Source of the DNA: Cellulophaga sp. RHA19
Lineage (GTDB): Bacteria; Bacteroidota; Bacteroidia; Flavobacteriales; Flavobacteriaceae
NCBI RefSeq assembly: GCF_002813425.1
Contig: NZ_PHUL01000001.1
Coordinates: 3,107,001 to 3,171,000 of the forward strand
DNA: 64,000 nucleotides
Direction of reading: 5' to 3'
This document shows positions 1 to 7,193 of this stretch, in pieces. The stretch's first letter is position 1. Every line of letters begins with the position of its first letter. The notes beneath the pieces are model-generated. The model did no database searches, was not told where the DNA came from, and saw only the letters and a list, made by a program, of their open reading frames with translations. A program made the position numbers and the translations under genes.

Positions 1-491
1 ATTCTAAAACCAAAAACTTCTAACCTGTTATGTAGCGCTTTTATAGGTATAGCAACTTTATTTCCTATTTTAAAAGGTGTATTCTCTTTAATTTGATGAA
101 TAGCTACTGCCGGAGCACCTGGATACCTATTAATATCTGCAAAAATATAAGCAAAGCGTTTTTTAAGAGCTTCTATTACTTGACTATCTGCGTATATTGG
201 TATATCTCCTTGTCTAAAGAAAAAAGGTCTAATGTCATCTATACCCGCAGTATGGTCTGAGTGTTCATGAGTAAACAATATACCATCTAAATTTGGTATA
301 GGATTTTGCAACATTTGCTGCCTAAAATCTGGACCACAATCTATTACAAAGTTATAGTCATCCCATGAAATTAAAACAGATACTCTTAATCTTTTATCCT
401 TTGGATCCTTACTTAAACATACAGGATGTTTACTACCAATAACTGGTATTCCTTGAGAAGTTCCTGTACCCAAAAATGTGATTTTTAACAA
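1..491 (-). CDS. PhnP-like MBL-fold hydrolase (3' end missing)
   Basis: N-terminal part of a metallo-beta-lactamase-fold phosphodiesterase-like enzyme; the gene runs off the left window edge, so the C-terminus is not seen. The protein opens LLKITFLGTGTSQGIPVIG and carries the metal-binding motif THEHSDHTAGIDDIRPF about 60-80 residues in, as in PhnP-type cyclic-phosphate phosphodiesterases. Its substrate here is unknown. I place the start at a TTG at 491 because the next in-frame TTG, at 509, lies inside a TAnnTTTG promoter box, and because the family starts at this point. The gene is divergent from the one at 581. Confidence 0.8.
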   Translation of the reverse strand, partial: MLKITFLGTGTSQGIPVIGSKHPVCLSKDPKDKRLRVSVLISWDDYNFVIDCGPDFRQQMLQNPIPNLDGILFTHEHSDHTAGIDDIRPFFFRQGDIPIYADSQVIEALKKRFAYIFADINRYPGAPAVAIHQIKENTPFKIGNKVAIPIKALHNRLEVFGFR

Positions 492-506
492 TTCGGCCTT
501 TTTTAT

Positions 507-514
507 CAAATTTA
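507..514 (-). promoter_or_regulatory. Bacteroidetes -7 box for the MBL hydrolase gene
   Basis: TAAATTTG on the minus strand matches the Bacteroidetes sigma-A -7 consensus TAnnTTTG. It would start transcription just upstream of the TTG start at 491, giving a very short leader. No clear -33 TTG was identified. Confidence 0.4.
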
Positions 515-548
515 TAACATATTTATTTAATAGATAAATCTATCTTGT

Positions 549-556
549 TAACTTTG
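549..556 (+). promoter_or_regulatory. -7 box upstream of the gene at 581
   Basis: TAACTTTG matches TAnnTTTG. It lies 25 bases upstream of the ATG at 581, inside the longer open frame that begins at a TTG at 545. This argues that the true start is the ATG at 581. Confidence 0.45.
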
Positions 557-580
557 TATACCGTAAAAAAACAACAAAGA

Positions 581-2026
581 ATGTCATCAGTCTTAAAAAA
601 AGATTTTGCTTTTGAGAATATTCCTTCTACTAAAGCCAAAACACTAAGAATAAATTTAAATCCTGATATCTACGGTACTTTTGCAGAAATTGGTGCCGGA
701 CAAGAGACTGCCAGACACTTTTTTAGATCTGGTGGCGCATCTGGAACCATTGCTAAAGCAATGAGTGCATATGATAAAGATTTTAGTGACGCTATATATG
801 GCGTAGAAAACGATGGTAGATATGTTACCCAAGCTCGTTTAAAAACGATGCTTTCTCATGAAATGGGATTAATGGAGGAGCGTATTAGTAGAGAAAAACA
901 CCCAGAGCGTTTATTTTTCTCCTATGCAAATACTGTTGCCACTATAGATTTTGCTAAAAAATACAAGGGGCACGGATGGATTGGAATTCGTTTTCAATTA
1001 GATCCAGACCAAAAAGAATTTGATGAAATTATTATGCACGTTCGTTTTAAACAGAACGAAGCTAGATTGCAGCAAGAAACTTTAGGTATTTTAGGTGTTA
1101 ACCTTATATATGGTGCTTTTTACAAATACCATAAACCAAGAAAATTACTTAAATATCTTTATGACCATATAGATAAGGATACTGTAGAAATTGATATGAT
1201 TAATTTCTCTGGTCCTAATTTTGAAAAAGTAGATAATAGGTTAATTAGCTTACAGTTAATTAAAAATGATATGACGGATGCCGTTATGTTTGGCCCTGAT
1301 GGTAACAACTTATTACCTGCTGCTGTACTTTATAAAAAAAACATACTTGCTTTACGTGGTAGTTATAGACCCGTAACAAAGGTAAATATGGATATGTTTG
1401 AAAAGTCTCATAATATTTTTATGAACGAACAAACAGTTAATCCTGATAAAACCATTGTAATTTTTGAAATTACTTTAGCTAATTTAAAAGCTAGTGGAGA
1501 AATAGACGAACAAGATTTTATGGACAGAGCAGAACTTTTATGTTCTCTTGGCCATACAGTAATGATCTCTAAATTTCAGGAATACTTTAGACTTGTAGAG
1601 TACTTTAGTAATTATACAAAAGCAAAAATTGGTTTAACAATGGGCGTTAACAATCTTGTAGAGGTTTTTGATGAAAAGTATTACAGACACTTAAGTGGCG
1701 GTATACTTGAAGCTTTTGGTAAATTATTCTTTAAAGATTTAAAAGTTTACTTATACCCAATGAAAAACGAAGAAACTGGTCAGATTATGACGAGTAACAA
1801 CGTTAAAGTACACCCAAGAATGAAAGAACTTTATAAGTTCTTTAAATATAACGGTAAAGTAATGGACATTTTTGATTATGATCCTGAAATACTACATATT
1901 TTTTCTAGAGATGTTTTAAAGAAAATTACAAACGGAGATAAAGACTGGGAGAAAATGCTACCAGAAGGTATTGCAGAAATTATAAAAAGAAAAGAGTTAT
2001 TTGTACGTAAGGCAGATAAAAAATAA
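581..2026 (+). CDS. conserved cytoplasmic protein of unknown function
   Basis: A 481-residue soluble protein of a family well conserved in Bacteroidota. I recognise the sequence type but know no established function. Visible features: no signal peptide and no transmembrane segment; a conserved N-terminal stretch reading NPDIYGTFAEIGAGQETARH; GGASGTIAKAMSAYDKDFSD shortly after; GILGVNLIYGAF in the middle; a C-terminal half containing MDRAELLCSLGHTVMISKF and GVNNLVEVFDEKYYRHLSGG. Database names such as TonB-dependent receptor would be wrong, because there is no signal peptide, plug or barrel. The frame stays open to a TTG at 545, but the ATG at 581 fits better, because a promoter box lies between the two. 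It is a single gene followed by a strong bidirectional terminator. Confidence 0.85.
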   Translation: MSSVLKKDFAFENIPSTKAKTLRINLNPDIYGTFAEIGAGQETARHFFRSGGASGTIAKAMSAYDKDFSDAIYGVENDGRYVTQARLKTMLSHEMGLMEERISREKHPERLFFSYANTVATIDFAKKYKGHGWIGIRFQLDPDQKEFDEIIMHVRFKQNEARLQQETLGILGVNLIYGAFYKYHKPRKLLKYLYDHIDKDTVEIDMINFSGPNFEKVDNRLISLQLIKNDMTDAVMFGPDGNNLLPAAVLYKKNILALRGSYRPVTKVNMDMFEKSHNIFMNEQTVNPDKTIVIFEITLANLKASGEIDEQDFMDRAELLCSLGHTVMISKFQEYFRLVEYFSNYTKAKIGLTMGVNNLVEVFDEKYYRHLSGGILEAFGKLFFKDLKVYLYPMKNEETGQIMTSNNVKVHPRMKELYKFFKYNGKVMDIFDYDPEILHIFSRDVLKKITNGDKDWEKMLPEGIAEIIKRKELFVRKADKK

Positions 2027-2030
2027 TAAA

Positions 2031-2056
2031 AAAGCCACATTTTAAAATGTGGCTTT
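2031..2056. terminator. bidirectional rho-independent terminator
   Basis: Perfect palindromic hairpin (AAAGCCACATTTT and its complement) flanked by A and T runs. It sits between the convergent genes ending at 2026 (+) and 2069 (-) and can serve both. Confidence 0.85.
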
Positions 2057-2068
2057 TTTTATATGATA

Positions 2069-2521
2069 TTATTCTAATATTTGTGCAGCGTGGTCTTTTG
2101 TTTTAACCTTATCTATTACTTTGGTTACAACACCGTTTTCATCTATAATAAATGTTTTTCTATGTATACCGTCATAAACTTTACCCATAAACTTTTTTGT
2201 ACCCCAAACGCCAAAAATATTTAATACAGTATGGTCTTCATCTGCTAGTAGAGGAAAAGGAAACTCATACTTTGTTTTAAAGTTAGATTGTCTTTTTGCA
2301 GAATCTGCACTAACACCTAAAAGTTCATATCCTTGGTCTTGTAATTCTTTATAATTATCTCTTAAATTACAAGCTTCTGCAGTACAACCAGGAGTACTTG
2401 CTTTTGGATAAAAGAACACAATCAACTTTTTTCCTTTATAATCTGATAAGCTTACAGCATTACCATCTTGATCTTTTGACGTAAAATCTGCTACTTTGTC
2501 TCCTACTTTTAAAGTATTCAT
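2069..2521 (-). CDS. bcp: thioredoxin-dependent thiol peroxidase (Bcp/PrxQ)
   Basis: A 150-residue peroxiredoxin of the AhpC/TSA, Bcp/PrxQ type, which reduces H2O2 and organic hydroperoxides in the cytoplasm using thioredoxin. The active site reads YPKASTPGCTAEACNLRD. Cys46 is the peroxidatic cysteine and Cys51, five residues on, is the resolving cysteine, so this is an atypical 2-Cys form. Length is normal and there is no signal peptide. It is divergent from nth with only 52 bases between the two starts, so their promoters are adjacent or overlapping. Confidence 0.95.
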   Translation of the reverse strand: MNTLKVGDKVADFTSKDQDGNAVSLSDYKGKKLIVFFYPKASTPGCTAEACNLRDNYKELQDQGYELLGVSADSAKRQSNFKTKYEFPFPLLADEDHTVLNIFGVWGTKKFMGKVYDGIHRKTFIIDENGVVTKVIDKVKTKDHAAQILE

Positions 2522-2573
2522 AAGTAATTTATTTAAATTCGTTTTTTCTAATTTTTAGTAAAGCTAATCAAAA

Positions 2574-3236
2574 ATGACCAAGGCAGAAAAAGTTACTTTT
2601 ACAATAGACAAACTTAAAGAGTTATACCCAACAATACCAGTACCTTTAGACCACAAAGATCCGTATACACTACTAATTGCAGTATTAATGTCTGCACAAA
2701 GTACAGATGTACGCGTAAATAAAATTACACCATTATTGTTTAAAAAGGCAGACAACCCATATGATATGGTAAAACTAACCGTAGATGAAATTAGAGAAAT
2801 TATAAAACCTGTTGGTTTGTCTCCTATGAAAGCTAAAGGAATACACGGTTTATCACAAATGTTAATAGATAAACACAATGGCATAGTTCCTAAGGATATG
2901 GAATCTTTAGAAAAGTTTCCGGCTGTAGGTCATAAAACTGCAGGTGTTGTAGTGTCACAAGCATTTGGTATACCTGCATTTCCTGTAGATACACACATAC
3001 ACAGATTAATGTATAGATGGGGATTTACAAATGGTAAAAATGTGGTACAAACAGAAAAAGATGCAAAAAGATTATTTCCTAAAGAATTATGGAACGATCT
3101 TCATTTGCAAATTATTTGGTACGGTAGAGACTATTCTCCTGCTAGAGGATGGAATCTAGATAATGATATAATTACAAAAACGATAGGAAGAAAAACAGTA
3201 ATTGAAGAATATTATAAAACAAAAAAGAGCCGTTAA
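2574..3236 (+). CDS. nth: endonuclease III-like DNA glycosylase lacking the FeS cluster
   Basis: A 220-residue HhH-GPD DNA glycosylase/AP lyase of base-excision repair (oxidised pyrimidines). The helix-hairpin-helix and catalytic lysine are seen in FPAVGHKTAG (Lys121), and the catalytic aspartate in VDTHIHR (Asp139). The protein contains no cysteine at all. The C-terminal C-X6-C-X2-C-X5-C cluster of Escherichia coli Nth is replaced by YGRDYSPARGWNLDND and a KR-rich tail. I recall the same replacement in other flavobacterial homologues. It is divergent from bcp and followed by a GAGCC hairpin terminator. Confidence 0.92.
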   Translation: MTKAEKVTFTIDKLKELYPTIPVPLDHKDPYTLLIAVLMSAQSTDVRVNKITPLLFKKADNPYDMVKLTVDEIREIIKPVGLSPMKAKGIHGLSQMLIDKHNGIVPKDMESLEKFPAVGHKTAGVVVSQAFGIPAFPVDTHIHRLMYRWGFTNGKNVVQTEKDAKRLFPKELWNDLHLQIIWYGRDYSPARGWNLDNDIITKTIGRKTVIEEYYKTKKSR

Positions 3237-3246
3237 GGCTCTTTTT
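3222..3246. terminator. bidirectional terminator between nth and a small ORF
   Basis: Short hairpin GAGCC-GTTAA-GGCTC with A's before and T's after. It overlaps the nth stop codon (3234-3236) and lies directly after the minus-strand small ORF ending at 3247, so it can terminate both. Confidence 0.75.
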
Positions 3247-3390
3247 CTAGTTCAAAATGTTTTCAAATTGCATCTCCTTGTATGTAATTACATTCATCGA
3301 TTTTGAATAATTCAGTAAAAACTGAATTTTGCTTGCCGATGTTGTCATTCCACAAGAATTGTTTTGTTGTTTAGAGTAAATTTTTTCCAT
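3247..3390 (-). CDS. 47-residue hypothetical protein downstream of the sigma factor
   Basis: Small ORF starting at the ATG at 3390 (MEKIYSKQQNNSCGM...) and ending in ...KEMQFENILN. It has one cysteine, in an SCGM motif, and no membrane segment. It begins 71 bases after the ECF sigma gene and ends exactly where the bidirectional terminator starts, so it is probably co-transcribed with the sigma gene. I recall similar short proteins in this position in other Flavobacteriaceae but know no function. It is too short to be a classical anti-sigma factor. Coding status rests on position and on the normal composition of the translated frame. Confidence 0.6.
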   Translation of the reverse strand: MEKIYSKQQNNSCGMTTSASKIQFLLNYSKSMNVITYKEMQFENILN

Positions 3391-3461
3391 ATAAAATAGT
3401 ATTGTTATAGTAAGATAACGGTACTATTTTAGAAATATTATACTCTTAGGTTAAAAACCTA

Positions 3462-4043
3462 TTAATTCGTTAAAACGATATTATGTTTTTCTATAATTTT
3501 TCTCATATTAATTAAAGCATATCTCATTCTTCCTAATGCAGTGTTAATGCTAACTCCTGTATTTTCAGAGATTTCTTTAAAACTCATATCCTTATAGATA
3601 CGCATTAATAAAACTTCTTTTTGATCTTCTGGTAATTCTTCAATAAGAACTTTAAGGTCAGAATCGATCTGATTTTTTATTAATTGTTTTTCTGCGTTTA
3701 ACTTATCATCACTTATTACAGAAAAAATATTAAAATCATCGCTACCTTCAAACATTGGCATACGCTTATTTTTTCTAAAGTGATCTATAATTAAATTGTG
3801 TGCAATTCTCATTACCCACGGTAAAAATTTACCTTCTTCACTATAAGAACCCTTTTTTAAAGTTTTTATCACTTTAATAAAAGTATCTTGAAATATATCC
3901 TCAGTAATGTCTCTATCTAATACTTTAGAGTAAATAAAACTACTAATTCTTTGGTTGTGTCTATTTATTAATATTTCTAGAGATTTTTCATCTCCTGTAA
4001 TATATTTTTTTACTAATACTGAGTCTTCAATTTGTAGATCCAT
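3462..4043 (-). CDS. ECF-type RNA polymerase sigma factor
   Basis: A 193-residue sigma-70-family ECF factor. Region 2 (about residues 25-95) contains DRDITEDIFQDTFIKVI and the DNA-melting stretch PWVMRIAHNLIIDHFRK. A linker follows, then region 4 (about 130-185) with LPEDQKEVLLMRIYKDMSFK and the helix-turn-helix EISENTGVSINTALGRMRYA that reads the -35 element. No anti-sigma gene is adjacent; the only partner in the unit is the 47-residue ORF at 3247-3390. The long leader upstream carries two inverted repeats. It is divergent from uvrA. Target genes cannot be deduced. Confidence 0.93.
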   Translation of the reverse strand: MDLQIEDSVLVKKYITGDEKSLEILINRHNQRISSFIYSKVLDRDITEDIFQDTFIKVIKTLKKGSYSEEGKFLPWVMRIAHNLIIDHFRKNKRMPMFEGSDDFNIFSVISDDKLNAEKQLIKNQIDSDLKVLIEELPEDQKEVLLMRIYKDMSFKEISENTGVSINTALGRMRYALINMRKIIEKHNIVLTN

Positions 4044-4080
4044 TTCGAGTTACTTTTTTTGGTTATTTAATGCGTACCCC

Positions 4081-4180
4081 TTCCCTATATGGGAATAAGT
4101 TCATTTAATAGTGTTTAATAATTTTTAAAAAAGTAATGTTCGCTATATAGGCCTATAAGTTTAATTACACTTCAAATATA
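4081..4180 (-). promoter_or_regulatory. promoter and leader of the ECF sigma gene with two inverted repeats
   Basis: Reading the minus strand, TATATTTG (4173-4180) matches the -7 consensus. Just downstream is a perfect 12-base palindrome TATAGGCCTATA (4146-4157), then the inverted repeat TTCCC-TATAT-GGGAA (4081-4095). Both would lie in the roughly 120-base leader. Either could be an operator or an RNA structure; I do not recognise a known site. Confidence 0.4.
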
Positions 4181-4273
4181 TATAAAATAAGAGGTTCCTA
4201 AAAAATCTATGTTGTGATTACCCTTATTTTTGATGTAAAAGCGTCTTTTATGGTTATTAAAAGGTACATATTG

Positions 4274-4281
4274 TATCTTTA
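4274..4281 (+). promoter_or_regulatory. probable -7 box of uvrA
   Basis: TATCTTTA is one base off TAnnTTTG and lies 18 bases before the uvrA start. No LexA-type operator was recognised. Confidence 0.3.
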
Positions 4282-4298
4282 CAGTATTAATTACGGAT

Positions 4299-7076
4299 AT
4301 GAATACACTTTTAGACGTCGACCCAAAACACAATATTATTATTAAGGGTGCTAAACTGCACAACCTCAAAAATATAGACGTAATAATTCCTAGAAATAAA
4401 TTAGTTGTTATTACTGGATTATCTGGTTCTGGTAAATCTAGCCTTGCTTTTGACACGCTTTATGCAGAAGGGCAACGTAGGTATGTAGAGAGTTTATCAT
4501 CTTATGCACGTCAATTTTTAGGGAAATTAGATAAACCTAAAGTAGATTATATAAAAGGTATAGCTCCTGCAATTGCTATAGAACAAAAAGTAAACTCTAC
4601 TAACCCGCGTTCTACAGTTGGTACAACAACAGAAATTTATGATTATTTAAAACTGCTGTATGCAAGAATTGGTAAAACCATATCTCCTGTTTCTGGTAAG
4701 CAAGTAAAAAAGCATACCGTTACAGATGTAATAAACTTTATTAAAGAATTTAACGACAATACTAAGTTGTTATTGTTAGCTCCTATTAAAGTTAAAGAAG
4801 ATAGAGAACCTTTAAAAGCTTTAGAAATGTTTTCTAAACAAGGGTATGCTAGAATAAAACATAAAGGTAAAGTTATACGTATAGACGATTCTATTACAGA
4901 AATGGATAGAGAATTCTTTTTAGTAGTAGATAGAATTATAACTAAAGATGATGAAGATTTTTATAACAGACTTGCAAATGCAGTAGATACTGCTTTTTTT
5001 GAAGGAGAAGGTAATTGTATTATAGAAGAACTAGAAACAGAGAAACAAACTCCTTTTAGTAATAAGTTTGAGTTAGACGGAATTAAATTTATAGAACCAA
5101 ACGTACACCTATTTAGTTTTAATAACCCTTTTGGCGCATGTCCAACTTGCGAAGGTTATGGTGATGTTATTGGTATAGACCAAGACTTGGTTGTTCCTAA
5201 TACAGCACTATCTGTATATGAAGGTGCAATTTTTCCTTGGAAAGGAGAAAGTATGGGTAAATATAAGGACGACTTTATAGCTGCGGCTTATAAGTTTGAT
5301 TTTCCTGTGCACAAACCTTGGTTTGAGTTAACCGATGAGCAAAAACAATTAGTTTGGGATGGTAATAAATCTTTTACCGGACTAAATAAGTTTTTTGCAA
5401 TGCTTGAAGATAAAAGCTACAAAATACAAAACCGAGTAATGTTATCTCGTTACAGAGGAAAAACAAAATGTAGTACTTGTAATGGCAAACGTCTACGTCC
5501 AGAGACAGATTATGTAAAGGTTAATGATAAATGTATATCTGAACTTGTAGAACTACCTATAGAGTTGCTAACAGATTTTTTTAACTCTTTTAAGCTTAAC
5601 AAGCACGATGCACAAATAGCTAAACGACTTTTAGTAGAAATTACAACAAGACTTAACTTTTTAAATAAAGTAGGTTTAAGTTACTTAACGCTAAACCGAA
5701 AATCTAATACATTATCTGGTGGCGAGAGCCAGCGCATAAACCTAGCAACATCTTTAGGTAGTAGCTTGGTTGGTTCTATGTATATATTAGATGAGCCAAG
5801 TATAGGATTACACCCAAAAGATACAGAAAACTTAATAGATGTTTTAAAATCTTTAAGAGATTTAGGAAACACTGTTATAGTTGTAGAACATGATGAGGAT
5901 ATTATGAATGCTGCAGACCAAGTTATAGACATAGGTCCTGAGGCTGGTACACACGGTGGCGAGGTTGTTGCCAATGGCACAATGGCTGATATTTTAAAAT
6001 CTACATCCTTAACAGCTAGTTACCTTAATGGTACTAAACAGATAAAAGTTCCTGAGAAAAGAAGAAACTTCACCAATTTTATTAGAATAAATGGTGCAAG
6101 AGAAAATAACCTCAAAAATATAGATGTTACTTTTCCTTTAGGTATACTAACCGTTGTAACGGGTGTATCTGGTAGTGGTAAAAGTACATTAGTTAAAAAA
6201 CTACTATATCCTATAGTATTAAAAGAAATTGGAGGCTATGGAGAAAAAGCCGGACAGTTTACTTCTGTAGAAGGAGAATATAAGGATATTAAAAATGTAG
6301 AGTTTGTAGATCAAAACCCAATTGGTAGGTCTTCTAGATCTAACCCTGTAACTTATATAAAGGCTTACGATGATATTAGAGCATTGTTTGCTTCTCAAAA
6401 ATTAAGTAAACTTAGAGCCTACCAAGCAAAACACTTTTCTTTTAATGTAGATGGTGGTCGCTGTGAAAAATGTAAAGGTGAAGGAGAAATTACTGTAGAA
6501 ATGCAGTTTATGGCAGATGTACACTTGTTATGTGATGCTTGTAATGGTAAACGATTTAAAAAAGAAGTTCTAGAAGTTAAGTTTCAGGATGCTAATATAG
6601 ATGATGTTTTAACTATGACTATTGATGATGCTATTGCATTTTTTGAAGAGCATCAACAAACAAAAATAATGAATAAGCTTAAACCATTGCAAGATGTTGG
6701 TTTGGGTTATGTTACTTTAGGTCAATCTTCTTCTACCCTATCTGGTGGTGAAGCACAACGTATTAAATTAGCATCGTTCTTAATTAAAGGTAAAACAACT
6801 AACAAGTCTTTATTTATTTTTGATGAGCCAACAACTGGTTTACACTTTCATGATATTAAAAAATTATTAAAATCTTTTAATGCTCTTATAGCCAAAGGAC
6901 ATTCTGTTGTGGTAATAGAACACAATATAGATTTAATTAAATGTGCAGATTTTATTATAGATTTAGGGCAAGAAGGTGGTACTAAAGGTGGCCAATTAAT
7001 AGCTACTGGTACTCCAGAACAAATTGCAAAAAGTAAAAAATCGTTCACAGCTAAATATCTTCAAGAAAAACTATAG
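4299..7076 (+). CDS. uvrA: excinuclease ABC subunit A
   Basis: A 925-residue damage-recognition ATPase of nucleotide excision repair, working with UvrB and UvrC. It has two ABC modules. The first P-loop is GLSGSGKSS (residues 40-48), with the signature LSGGESQRINLA and Walker B YILDEPSIGLH. The second has GVSGSGKSTL, LSGGEAQRIKLA and FIFDEPTTGLH. Zinc-binding modules are seen as CPTCEGYG paired with CSTCNGKR, and CEKCKGEGE paired with CDACNGKRF. Length is that of ordinary UvrA1. It is transcribed alone and is divergent from the sigma factor. Confidence 0.98.
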   Translation: MNTLLDVDPKHNIIIKGAKLHNLKNIDVIIPRNKLVVITGLSGSGKSSLAFDTLYAEGQRRYVESLSSYARQFLGKLDKPKVDYIKGIAPAIAIEQKVNSTNPRSTVGTTTEIYDYLKLLYARIGKTISPVSGKQVKKHTVTDVINFIKEFNDNTKLLLLAPIKVKEDREPLKALEMFSKQGYARIKHKGKVIRIDDSITEMDREFFLVVDRIITKDDEDFYNRLANAVDTAFFEGEGNCIIEELETEKQTPFSNKFELDGIKFIEPNVHLFSFNNPFGACPTCEGYGDVIGIDQDLVVPNTALSVYEGAIFPWKGESMGKYKDDFIAAAYKFDFPVHKPWFELTDEQKQLVWDGNKSFTGLNKFFAMLEDKSYKIQNRVMLSRYRGKTKCSTCNGKRLRPETDYVKVNDKCISELVELPIELLTDFFNSFKLNKHDAQIAKRLLVEITTRLNFLNKVGLSYLTLNRKSNTLSGGESQRINLATSLGSSLVGSMYILDEPSIGLHPKDTENLIDVLKSLRDLGNTVIVVEHDEDIMNAADQVIDIGPEAGTHGGEVVANGTMADILKSTSLTASYLNGTKQIKVPEKRRNFTNFIRINGARENNLKNIDVTFPLGILTVVTGVSGSGKSTLVKKLLYPIVLKEIGGYGEKAGQFTSVEGEYKDIKNVEFVDQNPIGRSSRSNPVTYIKAYDDIRALFASQKLSKLRAYQAKHFSFNVDGGRCEKCKGEGEITVEMQFMADVHLLCDACNGKRFKKEVLEVKFQDANIDDVLTMTIDDAIAFFEEHQQTKIMNKLKPLQDVGLGYVTLGQSSSTLSGGEAQRIKLASFLIKGKTTNKSLFIFDEPTTGLHFHDIKKLLKSFNALIAKGHSVVVIEHNIDLIKCADFIIDLGQEGGTKGGQLIATGTPEQIAKSKKSFTAKYLQEKL

Positions 7077-7123
7077 TTTAAATTTTACTGATTTACAGGT
7101 GGTTACAGTTTAAATCTGTTTTT

Positions 7124-7139
7124 TGGCACGCTGTTTGTA
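7124..7139 (+). promoter_or_regulatory. sigma-54-like -24/-12 promoter
   Basis: TGGCACGCTGTTTGTA has GG-N10-GT in the spacing of the sigma-54 consensus TGGCACG-N4-TTGCW. The -24 half is perfect and the -12 half has GT in place of GC. It lies 54 bases before the ATG at 7194. No sigma-A TAnnTTTG box was found in the same gap. Confidence 0.45.
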
Positions 7140-7193
7140 TTATAGATACCAGAATGTAAATAGTTACATTCAGAATTTATAAAACCTTATAGT

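Noticed and set aside
545..580. Extension of the 481-residue protein to a TTG at 545
   Set aside because: A promoter -7 box lies within these bases and the extra residues (LYTVKKQQR) look unlike the family's start.
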